From CAZGMJ01 sp964526785 (GTDB lineage: Bacteria > Planctomycetota > Phycisphaerae > Sedimentisphaerales > Anaerobacaceae): a stretch of 64,000 bases of DNA. The stretch is from positions 1 through 64,000 of the forward strand of contig CAZGMJ010000008.1 in the NCBI GenBank assembly GCA_964526785.1. The letters run 5' to 3'. This document shows, piece by piece, positions 42,800 through 50,881 of the stretch (position 1 is its first letter; every line of letters starts with the position of its first letter). The translations under genes were made by a program, and so were the position numbers. The notes beneath the pieces are model-generated. The model saw only the letters and a program-made list of their open reading frames with translations, was not told the DNA's origin and did not search any database.

Positions 42800-45442
42800 T
42801 CATTGGGCAGTTACCGTCGTCGTATATGCGTTTCGCTTCGTATCCGGTTGCTCCCACAGGATCAAACCGAGATCGTACGGATTGGGCAAATCTTCATGCT
42901 TCGGCAGAACCCTGATCGCAACGCCGTGCTGTCCGGTCTCCGTGCAGGGCATGACACCGGCGAACCAATGTGCTCCATCCTCCTGAGTCCCCTGCTCAGG
43001 TTCCATGGCCGTTGCCGTACCCTCCTTGATATTGCCCCATGAATCGATGTTTCCGTGATACAACTCAACGGAGACATTCTCAGGCGCCAGACCACCCAGA
43101 TCGACGAGTACGCGAACCACCAGATTCGCTCCAATCTTGAGTTGCGGCTGCTTTGGATTCAACTCCGACGAGTTGCTGCCGTCTTTGGCCTGCATCACAA
43201 CATCTCGCACGCAAACCTGCGGCCAGGCCGCCCGAACCTCAGACCGCCACCTGGACAGTTCCTTCGCCCGGCTCATTTCGCCGTCGGTAAGATACTGATA
43301 CTTCCCGCCCGCCTTCACATAATACTTCTCGGCGTAATCCGCCACCATTCGGTGCGTGTTGAATCGCGGAGCGATCCACTTGATCGAGTTCTTGACCCGC
43401 GCAATCCATGCCCTGGGAAGATTGTCGGCCGAACGTGCGTAATACAACGGAATGACCTCGTCCTCAAGCATGTTATAAATCGCCTGGGATTCGACGAGAT
43501 CCTGATATTCGAGGTCCTCGTACTTCTCCGCCGCTCCGATCGCCCAACCGCCGTCCGGGGTGTAACCCTCGCACCACCAGCCATCGAGCACGCTCATATT
43601 CAAAACGCCGTTGGCGGCCGCCTTCATACCGCTGGTCCCGCTGGCCTCCATCGGCCTGCGCGGATTGTTCAGCCATACGTCCACACCGGAGACGAGGAAT
43701 CGCGCCATGTCCATATCGTAGTTTTCCAAAAAGACGATCCGCCGACGCACATCGTGCTGGTTGGCGAAATGCACGATGTCGCGAATGATATCCTTGCCTT
43801 CGGAATCCCGCGGATGGGCTTTGCCGGCAAAAACAAACTGAACCGGCTTCTTCGAATCCGTCAGAAGTCTCAGCAGCCGCTGCGGATCGGACAACAGTAG
43901 ATTGCCGCGTTTGTATCGCACGAACCGCCGGGCAAAACCGATCGTCAGTGCGTTCGGATCCAGTATCTCTTCGGCGTGGTGCAGTTCCGTGTGGTAGGTC
44001 CCACGCCGCTCGATCTGTGATTTGAGGCGGTTGCGGGCAAAAACGATCAACTGCTCCTTGCTCCGCTGGTGCGCCTGCCAGATCTCCTCATCGGGAATCT
44101 CATCGACGTGCTCCCACAACTGCTTGTCCATCACTTCGTCGGCCCAGTGCAGCCCCAGGTGCCTCTCGAACAGCGAGTTCAGCTCGTCCGACAGCCAGTT
44201 CTTGACGTGAATGCCGTTGGTTACCGCCGAAATCGGCACCTCATCCAGCGGCACGCCGGGCCACAGACTGCCCCACATCCCGCGCGACACTTCGCCATGC
44301 AGTTCGCTTACGCCGTTGGTATAGCTGCTCAGACGCATCGCCAGAATCGGCATCTTGAACGGCTCGTTTTCGTCGTCGGGCAACATCCGCCCGAGCCCCA
44401 GAAAACGGTTGCGATTGATATTGAGCTTGGGAAAATAGCTGCCGAAATACTTGTCCATCAGCTCGACGCGGAATTCGTCCAGACCCGCCTTGACCGGCGT
44501 ATGAATCGTAAATACGTTGCCGGCCCGAGCGACCTCAACCGCCTCATCGAATGACAGATCAGTCGTGTTGAGAATATCGCGAATGCGCTCGAGGGCCATA
44601 AATGCCGCATGCCCCTCGTTCATATGGCAGACGGTCGGCCGAATGCCCATCGCAAAAAGCGCCTTGAGCCCGCCGATGCCCAGCATGATCTCCTGGCGGA
44701 TACGCAGTTCGCGGTCGCCGCCGTAGAGGCTGCTTGTAATCATCCGGTCCGCGGGTGAATTCGGGGCAATATTCGTATCGAGCAAATAGAGCTTCACCCT
44801 TCCAACCGAAGCCTGCCAGATCTGAGCCACAACACATCGACCGGGATAATCCACGCTGATCGTCAGCGGTCGGCCGCTGTCCTTGCGCACCAGTTCGATC
44901 GGCATGTTGAAAAAGTCGTTCTCCACGTACAATTCCTGCTGCCATCCATCGACGTTCAGGTACTGCCGGAAGTATCCCTTCTGGTACATCAGCCCCACGC
45001 CGACCAGCGGAACGCCAAGGTCCGAAGCGCTCTTGAGGTGATCGCCCGCCAGAATGCCAAGCCCTCCGGCGTAGATGGGAAGACATTCGTGCACGCCGAA
45101 CTCCGCACTGAAGTACGCGATCGTCGGTTCTTTCGTCCCGGCACACATCTGGTCGAACCAACACGGAGCATCGAGATACTGATTGAGCTTCTCCGTCGCC
45201 CGCTGCAGCTCGCCGAGAAAACCCCGGTTCTCCGCCAATTCCGCCAGCCTCTCCTGCGGCACACTGCCCAGCATCTTTACCGGATTGTGCCCGCTGGAAG
45301 CCCATAGCTTCTTGTCCACGCGCCTGAACAGTTCGGTGTACTCCGGATTCCACGACCAGAACATGTTGGCCGCTATGGTTTCCAGATCTTTCAGTGGGTC
45401 CGGCAGGGCCGGCAGGATCGTAAAGTTTCGAACACTCGGCAT
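42800..45442 (-). CDS. glgP: Alpha-glucan phosphorylase
   Basis: 880-aa PLP enzyme releasing glucose 1-phosphate from glycogen or maltodextrins. The N-terminal DUF3417-like part (about 1-115, LPDPLKDLETIAANMFWSWNPEY) and overall length mark the bacterial and archaeal short-chain glucan phosphorylase group, distinct from E. coli GlgP. Conserved parts include IAYFSAEFGVHECLPIYAGG, GVGLMYQKGYF, CHMNEGHAAF and the PLP region EASGTSGMKAAANGVLNMSV with the Lys that binds the cofactor. RBS GGAGAAG before the ATG. Just downstream of the 6S RNA terminator on the same strand. Confidence 0.95.
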   Translation of the reverse strand: MPSVRNFTILPALPDPLKDLETIAANMFWSWNPEYTELFRRVDKKLWASSGHNPVKMLGSVPQERLAELAENRGFLGELQRATEKLNQYLDAPCWFDQMCAGTKEPTIAYFSAEFGVHECLPIYAGGLGILAGDHLKSASDLGVPLVGVGLMYQKGYFRQYLNVDGWQQELYVENDFFNMPIELVRKDSGRPLTISVDYPGRCVVAQIWQASVGRVKLYLLDTNIAPNSPADRMITSSLYGGDRELRIRQEIMLGIGGLKALFAMGIRPTVCHMNEGHAAFMALERIRDILNTTDLSFDEAVEVARAGNVFTIHTPVKAGLDEFRVELMDKYFGSYFPKLNINRNRFLGLGRMLPDDENEPFKMPILAMRLSSYTNGVSELHGEVSRGMWGSLWPGVPLDEVPISAVTNGIHVKNWLSDELNSLFERHLGLHWADEVMDKQLWEHVDEIPDEEIWQAHQRSKEQLIVFARNRLKSQIERRGTYHTELHHAEEILDPNALTIGFARRFVRYKRGNLLLSDPQRLLRLLTDSKKPVQFVFAGKAHPRDSEGKDIIRDIVHFANQHDVRRRIVFLENYDMDMARFLVSGVDVWLNNPRRPMEASGTSGMKAAANGVLNMSVLDGWWCEGYTPDGGWAIGAAEKYEDLEYQDLVESQAIYNMLEDEVIPLYYARSADNLPRAWIARVKNSIKWIAPRFNTHRMVADYAEKYYVKAGGKYQYLTDGEMSRAKELSRWRSEVRAAWPQVCVRDVVMQAKDGSNSSELNPKQPQLKIGANLVVRVLVDLGGLAPENVSVELYHGNIDSWGNIKEGTATAMEPEQGTQEDGAHWFAGVMPCTETGQHGVAIRVLPKHEDLPNPYDLGLILWEQPDTKRNAYTTTVTAQ

Positions 45443-45642
45443 TCTTACTTCTCCACAACGTTGCCTGATTTCAATGGATCACAGCATACGACGGAACGAA
45501 ATAGTTGTTCTTCGCCCCGTAGTTCATCGACCAATGGGACCGCCCGCTTTATCCCAAAAACGCGGGGGTATCGTGCGGTTAACCCGTCTCAAAAGTCCGA
45601 TATGGGCGCCTGACAAAACGCCTGGAATCACCCCAGATGGAG

Positions 45643-45670
45643 AAAAAGGCCTGCGCGAACAGGCCTTTTT
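45643..45670 (-). terminator. Intrinsic terminator of the 6S RNA gene
   Basis: AAAAAGGCCTG (45643-45653), loop CGCGAA, CAGGCCTTTTT (45660-45670). The 11-bp perfect stem ends in a T-run on either strand. Confidence 0.9.
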
Positions 45671-45679
45671 TCCATTGCA

Positions 45680-45872
45680 AAGCCACCTCCGCGTGTGCCG
45701 TAGGAAAGTGTTTGAAAAGAACCCTGTACTGTCAGGTGGGCAATCGTTGCTTGCGTCCGAAAGTCCCGTCGAGCGGGCGTTTCCGATCCGACAAGGCCTG
45801 ATTTCCCATAGTAAGGGTATCGGTTCTTTCAAATCCAGACTGACCTTACGAACACCGCAGGGGTTAGCCAGC
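45680..45872 (-). ncRNA. ssrS: 6S RNA
   Basis: About 190-nt RNA that in other bacteria binds sigma-70 RNA polymerase by mimicking an open promoter. The 5' part contains TGTTCGTAAGGTCAGTC, close to the TGTTCGCAAG...CCAGTC of E. coli 6S, and then AACCGATA as in GAGCCGATA. The 3' end CCTACGGCACACGCGGAGG resembles CCTGCGGCGGCATCTCGGAG. The closing stem pairs 45847-45861 with 45686-45702 over 13 bp with small bulges. The inner stem pairs TTTGAAAGAACC with GGTTCTTTTCAAA across a large central region. A consensus-like promoter and a terminator bound the gene. Ends are approximate. Confidence 0.86.
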
Positions 45873-45878
45873 AACTCT

Positions 45879-45908
45879 ATTATAGTAATCCCGCCGGCCC
45901 CGAGTCAA
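45879..45908 (-). promoter_or_regulatory. Promoter of the 6S RNA gene
   Basis: Minus-strand TTGACT (45903-45908), 18 bp, TATAAT (45879-45884). Predicted +1 is the G at 45872. Confidence 0.8.
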
Positions 45909-46078
45909 GGGCAATGCCCATGGAAAATGCGGCGCCGACTATTGCTTAACATCGACATCTCGCACGAATCGCTTGAGCATTGCTGAACAACCCAACGCGG
46001 CAAACTCACCGAGAAATAATTACGCTCGCCCGACCCGTCCGGTCATTGCCGATTCCCCGATAATCTGCCGGAAAACCC

Positions 46079-46108
46079 TTGAACAAAAAGCCCTGCAGGG
46101 GGTATAAT
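46079..46108 (+). promoter_or_regulatory. Strong promoter-like sequence, target unclear
   Basis: TTGAAC (46079-46084), 18 bp, TATAAT (46103-46108). It points towards the alpha-2-macroglobulin gene 470 bp away, giving either a long leader or an unrecognised small RNA. The rest of 45909-46579 holds no gene I can support; a second TATAAT at 46158-46163 lacks a -35. Confidence 0.5.
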
Positions 46109-46539
46109 ATTGTAGGTATTGGAAGGCAGAATCCCTTTTTTATATTTGCAGTGCCATTATAATATACAGCATTCGTTCTTCATACCTCACTGCCTTCGCT
46201 CGTTAAGGCTCTCTGTATCTGTATCTATCTCGTATTGCACCGGCTGCCGCCTTCGGTGCGCGTGCCACTGAACTCGTGTACCGCAACCCCTGACGCAATC
46301 GGTGCAATACGCCGAGATGAACCGATACACCGGCCGAACATACTTCATGCTGCATGAGAGGGCAGAGAAATGAAGGCACAACGCAATGATCGTTATGGCT
46401 CCGGCTGGAATAACGCCGCCGCCCTGTCCCTGTGTGCCCTGGTAATGCACTGGCTGGAGGACCGCCAATCGGCCGCAATTTCTCCTCCGGACGGCCCCTG
46501 GCCGGATTTCGGCAAAAAAAGCCGGACGCAGCGAAAACG

Positions 46540-46548
46540 TGGTATAAT
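46540..46548 (+). promoter_or_regulatory. Extended -10 promoter of the alpha-2-macroglobulin gene
   Basis: TGG directly before TATAAT (46543-46548) forms an extended -10 element, without a good -35. Predicted +1 near 46555 gives a 25-nt leader with TAAGGAG before ATG 46580. Confidence 0.55.
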
Positions 46549-46579
46549 AGAATAACATGCGATTTTAAGGAGTAAACAA

Positions 46580-49500
46580 ATGGCACGCCAAAGATGGAAC
46601 TCGCAACTGTGTGTGCTGCTTGCGGCGTCATTCTGCGCCGCGATGGCAACGCCGATTTCGGCCCTGGCCGAGGACACCGTCAACGTCTTGGCGGTCGCCC
46701 CGAAGACCCTGTACGCCGGCGCCGAAGGCTCTGTCTCGGTCACCGTCCTGAACAAGGAGGACCAGTCGCCGGCAGCCGCCAACGTCCAGCTCTCCTTCAC
46801 CGCAGCGGGCGGGCGGCCCCAACTGCTCTTCGCCGGCGCAACGGATAAGCACGGCCGCGTCCAGGCCGATTTTCGCACCCCTAACGCGCCGCCGGGCACG
46901 CACACGCTCGAGGTAACCGCCGACGGCCTCGATGCGCCGCTAACGGCAAGCGTCGAGATCAAGAAGATGCCCGTGCTGCTGGTCGAGACGGACAAACCCA
47001 TATACAAGCCCGGCCAGAAAATCCAGGCCCGCGCCCTCGCCCTGACCGCCGAGCTTAAACCGGACCCCGGCGCAGACGTACAAATCGAAATCACCGACGC
47101 CAAAGGAGTCAAGATCTTCCGCAAGGCTCTGACGACAAACGCCTTCGGCGTCGCCCCGTTCAATCTCGCACTTGCTACGGAATTGAACTTCGGCACGTGG
47201 AAAATAACCGCCGAATCCGGCTCGGCCTCCACGGCCGCCGACCTGCGCGTCGAAAAATACGTCCTGCCGCGATTTAAGGTCGAACTGAACACCGGCCGTG
47301 ACTACTTCCTCGTCGACGAACAGATCACCGGCACCGTCAACGCGGACTATTTCTTCGGCAAGCCCGTCGACGGCACCATCGAATTAAAGGCCAGCCGCTA
47401 CGTCGGGGTCTGGGAACAATACGCTGCGTTCACCGCCCCGCTCGCACAGGGCAGCGTTGAATTCACGCTCCCGCCCGTTCGCTATGTCAGCGGCACCCCC
47501 GCTGGCGGCGGCGCGGGCGGCGTCCAGCTCGAACTGACTGTCACCGACTCATCCGAACACGACGAGAAAACCACCAGACTGCTGAAAATCGTCGAGTCCA
47601 AAATTGTGCCGCAACTGATTCCCTCGGTCAAATCCATCACGCCCGAACGTCCCTTCGAGTGTACGCTCGTGGCGGAAGACCCGGACGGCAAGCCACTGAG
47701 CGGTTCGGCCTCGATAAACGCCGTATACCACAATTACTCCGAAGGCCCGCTCGATACCGAGAGCATTTCGCTGGACAATCTGGCAGGCACCGCCTCGTTC
47801 ACGCTCACGCCCCCCGCCAAGGCCGGCTGGGTGGAAATCCGGGCCTCCGTCGACGCCCTGGGCGAGCAGGCGACAACGGACCTGCAACTCTACGCAACGT
47901 ACTCGCCCAGTGACAGCTTCATCCATATCAAACCGACGACCGATGCCCCCGTCCACGTCGGTGATATGGTTGTCCTCGACGTATACAAAACGCACGCGGC
48001 CACCGTCTACTACGACGTCTTCGCCAATGGACGTACCGTGTTTTCCGCAGCCGCTACGGGCGAGCAAATCGCCTTCCAGGCCACTCAGCATATGGTCCCC
48101 TCAGCCAAAATCGTGGCCTACATCATCAACCCGAACAACGAAATCTCCGCCGATTCGACATCTTTCGACGTCGCTCTCGCCAACCCCGCCGAGCTTGCGG
48201 TGGATTTCAGTACCGATCGCGCCCTGCCCGGCGAACAATTGCAGCTATCCGTCCAGGCCGACGCCGAGTCCATGGTCGGCCTGGCCATCGTCGACGAATC
48301 CGTCTACGCACTCAACGAAGGCCGCCTCAATATGCAGCAGGTATTCGACGAACTCGAACGCCTCTACATGCAGCCGCAGGTCGAAGTCCATCAGGATCGC
48401 TGGTGGATGCCGCCGGTCTACGGGGCCTATGAAATGTTCGAGGAACTCGGCCTCCAGGTCCTTACTTCCAGCGAGATGAATATACCGCGCGCCAAGGACG
48501 GCTGGTGGATGTGGGACTTCGCTGTCGGCGGTGGCGGTGGCGCAGGCGGAGGCGGCGGAGGCGTCCCCGGCCGCAACGATGATGAGGAATCCCCGGACGA
48601 CGGCCTGGCGGAAGTGACGCGCGTTCGTCAGTTCTTCCCCGAAACATGGCTCTGGACGCCCGACCTGCTCACCGATGCCACAGGCTTCGCCTCGCTCGAT
48701 CTGACCGCACCGGACAGCATCACCACGTGGAAGCTCCGCGCTCTGTCCACCTCCCCCGCCGGCCTCGGCATGACCGAATCCGAGCTGTTGGTCTTCCAGG
48801 AATTCTTCGGCGAGCCGGACCTGCCCTACGCGGTCACGCGCGGCGAGCAGTTCCCGATGCGCGTCCAGATCTTCAACTACCTCGAGGAACCGCAGCTTGT
48901 CCGCGTCGAACTCACCGATGCCGACTGGTTCGATCTGCTCGACGACTCGCCCGTTCAGGAAGTCCTCGTCCAGGCCAACTCCGTCACCCTCGCTTCCTTC
49001 GGCATCCAGCCGACGCAGCTCGGCCGCCACACAGTCGAAGTGACCCTCCGTTCGCCCGCCCGCGCCGACGCCGTCCGCAAAGAGTTGCTCGTCGAAGCCG
49101 AGGGCACGCAGCGCGAAATCGTCGCCAACGGACTGATCGAGGCCGGCCAAAGCCTCGCCGTCGACGCCAACATTCCCGAGTTCAGCGTCGAAGGATCCGG
49201 CAAGGTGCTGCTGAGCATCACGCCCAGCCTCGTCGCCCAGAGCATCAACGGCACCGAAGACCTGCTCCACATGCCCTACGGCTGCGGCGAACAGAACATG
49301 ATCTTCTTCGCCCCGGACGTCGAGATACTCCGCTATCTCCAGGCCACCGGACAGCTCGTCCCCGAAATCCGCGCAAAGGCCGAGCACTTCATCACCACCG
49401 GCTATCAGCGCCAGCTCACCTATCGCCGCACCGACGGCTCCTTCAGCGCATTCGGCCAAAGCGACGATTCCGGCAGCCTCTGGCTCACCGCCTTCGTCCT

Positions 49501-50839
49501 CGGCACCTTCAGCGGCGCCCGCGATGTCACCACCATCGACCAGGCCGTCCTCGACCAGGCCGCCGACTGGATCCTCTCGCATCAGAAGACCGACGGCTCG
49601 TGGGACCCCATCGGCTTCGTGCACCATAAGGAAATGCTGGGCGGGTCGGCCTCCGGATACGCCCTGACCGCCTTCGTCACCATCGCGCTGGCCGATTACG
49701 GCCAAGCCGACCAGGCCGCCCTCGACGCCGCGGCCCAATACCTCGAAACGAACATAACCTCCGAGCAGGAAAACGCTTACGCGCTGGCGGTCGCCTCGCT
49801 GGCCTTTGCGAAACTGGGCAACACCGCCGCCGCGCAGTCCGCCATCGACCACCTGCTCGAACTCGCCCTCACGGACGACCGGGGCATACATTGGGAGCCT
49901 CTGCCGATCGAAACGACCGCCTACGCCGCCCTCGCCCTGATCGAAATGGAAATGGCCCAGGCCAACGCCGCGATCAAGTGGCTCTCGCTCCAGCAGAACA
50001 GCAAAGGCGGCTTCGGCAGCACGCAGGACACCGTCATGGCCCTCAAGGCCCTGATGACCGCCGCCCGCTCGCAGACCCGCGACATCGACCTGACCGTCCG
50101 GGCCAAAGCGACCGACGGCAGACTCCTCGCTCAGTTCCAGGTCGGCCCCGACAACTTCGACGTGCTACAGATCGCCGAACTGACGCCCGCTGACGAAATC
50201 GAACTGTCCGCCGAAGGCTCCGGCGAAGTGCGGTTCCAGATGGTCCGCCGCTTCAACGTCCTGCTGAATCAGACCCCTCCCGACTCCCGGCAGATGGCGC
50301 TGGAGGTGCAGTACGACGCGGGCCACGTCGAAGTGGACGACATCGTCAATGTCGCCGCAACCGTCCGCTACCTCGGCCCCGCCAATTCGACGGGCATGAT
50401 GATCGTGGACGTCGGCGTGCCCACCGGCTTCTCGGTCGTCGGCGAATCGCTCGACGCACTGGAGGAAGCCGAAACCGTCAGCCGTGTCGAAGTGGCCGGC
50501 CGCAAGGTGATCTTCTACCTCGACGAACTGGCCGCAGGCGAAAGCCGAACGCTCGAATTCAAGGTCAGGGCCCGCTTCCCCGTCCGAGCGATCATCCCGG
50601 ACAGCAAGGCCTATCTCTACTACAGCCCCGACGTCCGCGCCGAAACCGCCGGCAGAAAGATCGCCGTCGGCACCCTGAGCTGCATGGTTGATTTCCACTA
50701 CCTCGCGGACTTCGCAGACCACTGGCTCGATGAAGGCCCGACCCTCGACTCCGATTACAATAGCTCCGACAGAGTCGACTTCCACGACTACCGCATCCTC
50801 GCAGATGACTGGAACGGACCCTGCCCGACTCAGCCATAA
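46580..50839 (+). CDS. Secreted thioester alpha-2-macroglobulin with C-terminal dockerin-like tail
   Basis: 1419-aa exported protein (signal peptide ending about ISALA, residue 30). Residues about 35-560 are macroglobulin beta-sandwich domains (VETDKPIYKPGQKIQARALA is the classic MG2 start). A bait-like region with a Gly run (GGGGGAGGGGGG) and acidic DDEESPDDG lies near residues 650-680. The A2M domain follows (FFPETWLWTPDLLTD). The thioester site is PYGCGEQNM with C902 and Q905, then an alpha/alpha toroid (about 930-1180) and the receptor-binding-type domain. The C-terminal 55 residues form a dockerin-like motif pair (VDFHYLADFADHWL, RVDFHDYRILADDW). It would trap proteases covalently. No pbpC partner is present, unlike the common bacterial pairing. 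The next gene follows at 42 bp. Confidence 0.93.
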   Translation: MARQRWNSQLCVLLAASFCAAMATPISALAEDTVNVLAVAPKTLYAGAEGSVSVTVLNKEDQSPAAANVQLSFTAAGGRPQLLFAGATDKHGRVQADFRTPNAPPGTHTLEVTADGLDAPLTASVEIKKMPVLLVETDKPIYKPGQKIQARALALTAELKPDPGADVQIEITDAKGVKIFRKALTTNAFGVAPFNLALATELNFGTWKITAESGSASTAADLRVEKYVLPRFKVELNTGRDYFLVDEQITGTVNADYFFGKPVDGTIELKASRYVGVWEQYAAFTAPLAQGSVEFTLPPVRYVSGTPAGGGAGGVQLELTVTDSSEHDEKTTRLLKIVESKIVPQLIPSVKSITPERPFECTLVAEDPDGKPLSGSASINAVYHNYSEGPLDTESISLDNLAGTASFTLTPPAKAGWVEIRASVDALGEQATTDLQLYATYSPSDSFIHIKPTTDAPVHVGDMVVLDVYKTHAATVYYDVFANGRTVFSAAATGEQIAFQATQHMVPSAKIVAYIINPNNEISADSTSFDVALANPAELAVDFSTDRALPGEQLQLSVQADAESMVGLAIVDESVYALNEGRLNMQQVFDELERLYMQPQVEVHQDRWWMPPVYGAYEMFEELGLQVLTSSEMNIPRAKDGWWMWDFAVGGGGGAGGGGGGVPGRNDDEESPDDGLAEVTRVRQFFPETWLWTPDLLTDATGFASLDLTAPDSITTWKLRALSTSPAGLGMTESELLVFQEFFGEPDLPYAVTRGEQFPMRVQIFNYLEEPQLVRVELTDADWFDLLDDSPVQEVLVQANSVTLASFGIQPTQLGRHTVEVTLRSPARADAVRKELLVEAEGTQREIVANGLIEAGQSLAVDANIPEFSVEGSGKVLLSITPSLVAQSINGTEDLLHMPYGCGEQNMIFFAPDVEILRYLQATGQLVPEIRAKAEHFITTGYQRQLTYRRTDGSFSAFGQSDDSGSLWLTAFVLGTFSGARDVTTIDQAVLDQAADWILSHQKTDGSWDPIGFVHHKEMLGGSASGYALTAFVTIALADYGQADQAALDAAAQYLETNITSEQENAYALAVASLAFAKLGNTAAAQSAIDHLLELALTDDRGIHWEPLPIETTAYAALALIEMEMAQANAAIKWLSLQQNSKGGFGSTQDTVMALKALMTAARSQTRDIDLTVRAKATDGRLLAQFQVGPDNFDVLQIAELTPADEIELSAEGSGEVRFQMVRRFNVLLNQTPPDSRQMALEVQYDAGHVEVDDIVNVAATVRYLGPANSTGMMIVDVGVPTGFSVVGESLDALEEAETVSRVEVAGRKVIFYLDELAAGESRTLEFKVRARFPVRAIIPDSKAYLYYSPDVRAETAGRKIAVGTLSCMVDFHYLADFADHWLDEGPTLDSDYNSSDRVDFHDYRILADDWNGPCPTQP

Positions 50840-50881
50840 TCTTTAAGGAGTGACTACGAACCCTTACGGAGGGAGATAAAA

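Noticed and set aside
45183..45986. 267-codon plus-strand frame covering the 6S RNA region
   Set aside because: It crosses the start of glgP, a terminator and the 6S gene; no ribosome-binding site or domain.
46370..46555. 61-codon plus-strand frame before the alpha-2-macroglobulin gene
   Set aside because: It ends within the next gene's promoter, and I see no convincing coding pattern or family; a weak GAGGGCAG is the only initiation signal.
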